A stretch of DNA of 5,583 nucleotides from contig CAZFLM010000162.1 of the NCBI GenBank assembly GCA_964519955.1, positions 1 to 5,583 of the forward strand. The letters are read 5' to 3'. Below the pieces are notes generated by a model, which saw only the letters and a list, made by a program, of their open reading frames with translations, had not been told where the DNA came from and ran no database searches. The DNA comes from CAZFLM01 sp964519955. Lineage in GTDB: Bacteria; Armatimonadota; Chthonomonadetes; Chthonomonadales; CAJBBX01. Numbering within the stretch: position 1 is the stretch's first letter; the number at the start of each line of letters is the position of its first letter. The position numbers and the translations under genes were made by a program. Shown piece after piece: positions 5,562-5,583 of this stretch.

Positions 5562-5583
5562 TGTCATGCTGAGTACATTCTGA
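5562..5583. repeat. Possible start of another dispersed repeat at the window edge
   Basis: TGTCATGCTGAG (5562-5573) resembles the start of hairpin-forming intergenic repeats that I recall from several bacterial phyla. TACATTCTGA (5574-5583) partly repeats it. The window ends here, so neither a full element nor its partner arm can be seen. Confidence 0.25.

Noticed and set aside
5053..5572. Open frames on both strands in the repeat region
   Set aside because: They are made of array copies. The 244-bp period shifts frame in each copy, the translations are Arg/Ala/Pro-rich, and nothing matches a known protein.

Overview
The window is GC-rich DNA of bacterial type. All four genes lie on the + strand and are tightly packed. 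They are followed by about 730 bp of repeat-rich DNA with no gene. The haem-handling proteins of a System I (Ccm) cytochrome c maturation pathway and an exported-looking glycosidase point to a Gram-negative-type bacterium that makes c-type cytochromes. The sequence alone does not fix the phylum. The divergent CcmA and CcmC argue against a close relative of Escherichia coli, and an environmental lineage is likely (inference).

Layout. Positions 1-235 hold no convincing gene. They carry a 12-bp perfect palindrome (102-113) and a strong sigma-70-like promoter (159-187: TTGCCC, 17-bp spacer, TATAAT). A Shine-Dalgarno-like GGGAG (221-225) precedes a GTG at 236, the best start for gene 1. Gene 1 (236-2686) encodes a large, probably exported, multidomain protein with a clan GH-A (GH5-like) glycosidase core. 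Its stop overlaps the ccmA start as ATGA. ccmA (2683-3315), ccmB (3308-4003) and ccmC (4003-4854) follow with 8-bp and 1-bp overlaps, so all four probably form one transcript with translational coupling.

Function. CcmA (ATPase) and CcmB (membrane subunit) form the ABC module that, with the haem-binding WWD protein CcmC, releases haem-loaded CcmE in the periplasm in known systems. No ccmD, ccmE, ccmF, ccmG or ccmH follows within the window, so the rest of the pathway must lie elsewhere. The link between a secreted glycosidase and ccmABC is unexplained.

Positions 4905-5535 are a tandem array with an exact 244-bp period (about 2.6 copies). Each unit contains two mutually inverted ~21-nt arms, about 55 nt apart, and each arm is itself a small GATCCC/GGGATC-type hairpin. 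This is the architecture of REP/BIME-like elements. The array ends in a different short hairpin (5537-5553) and a TGTCATGCTGAG motif at the window edge. The array is the least explained structure in the window, but I see no evidence that it encodes a protein system.
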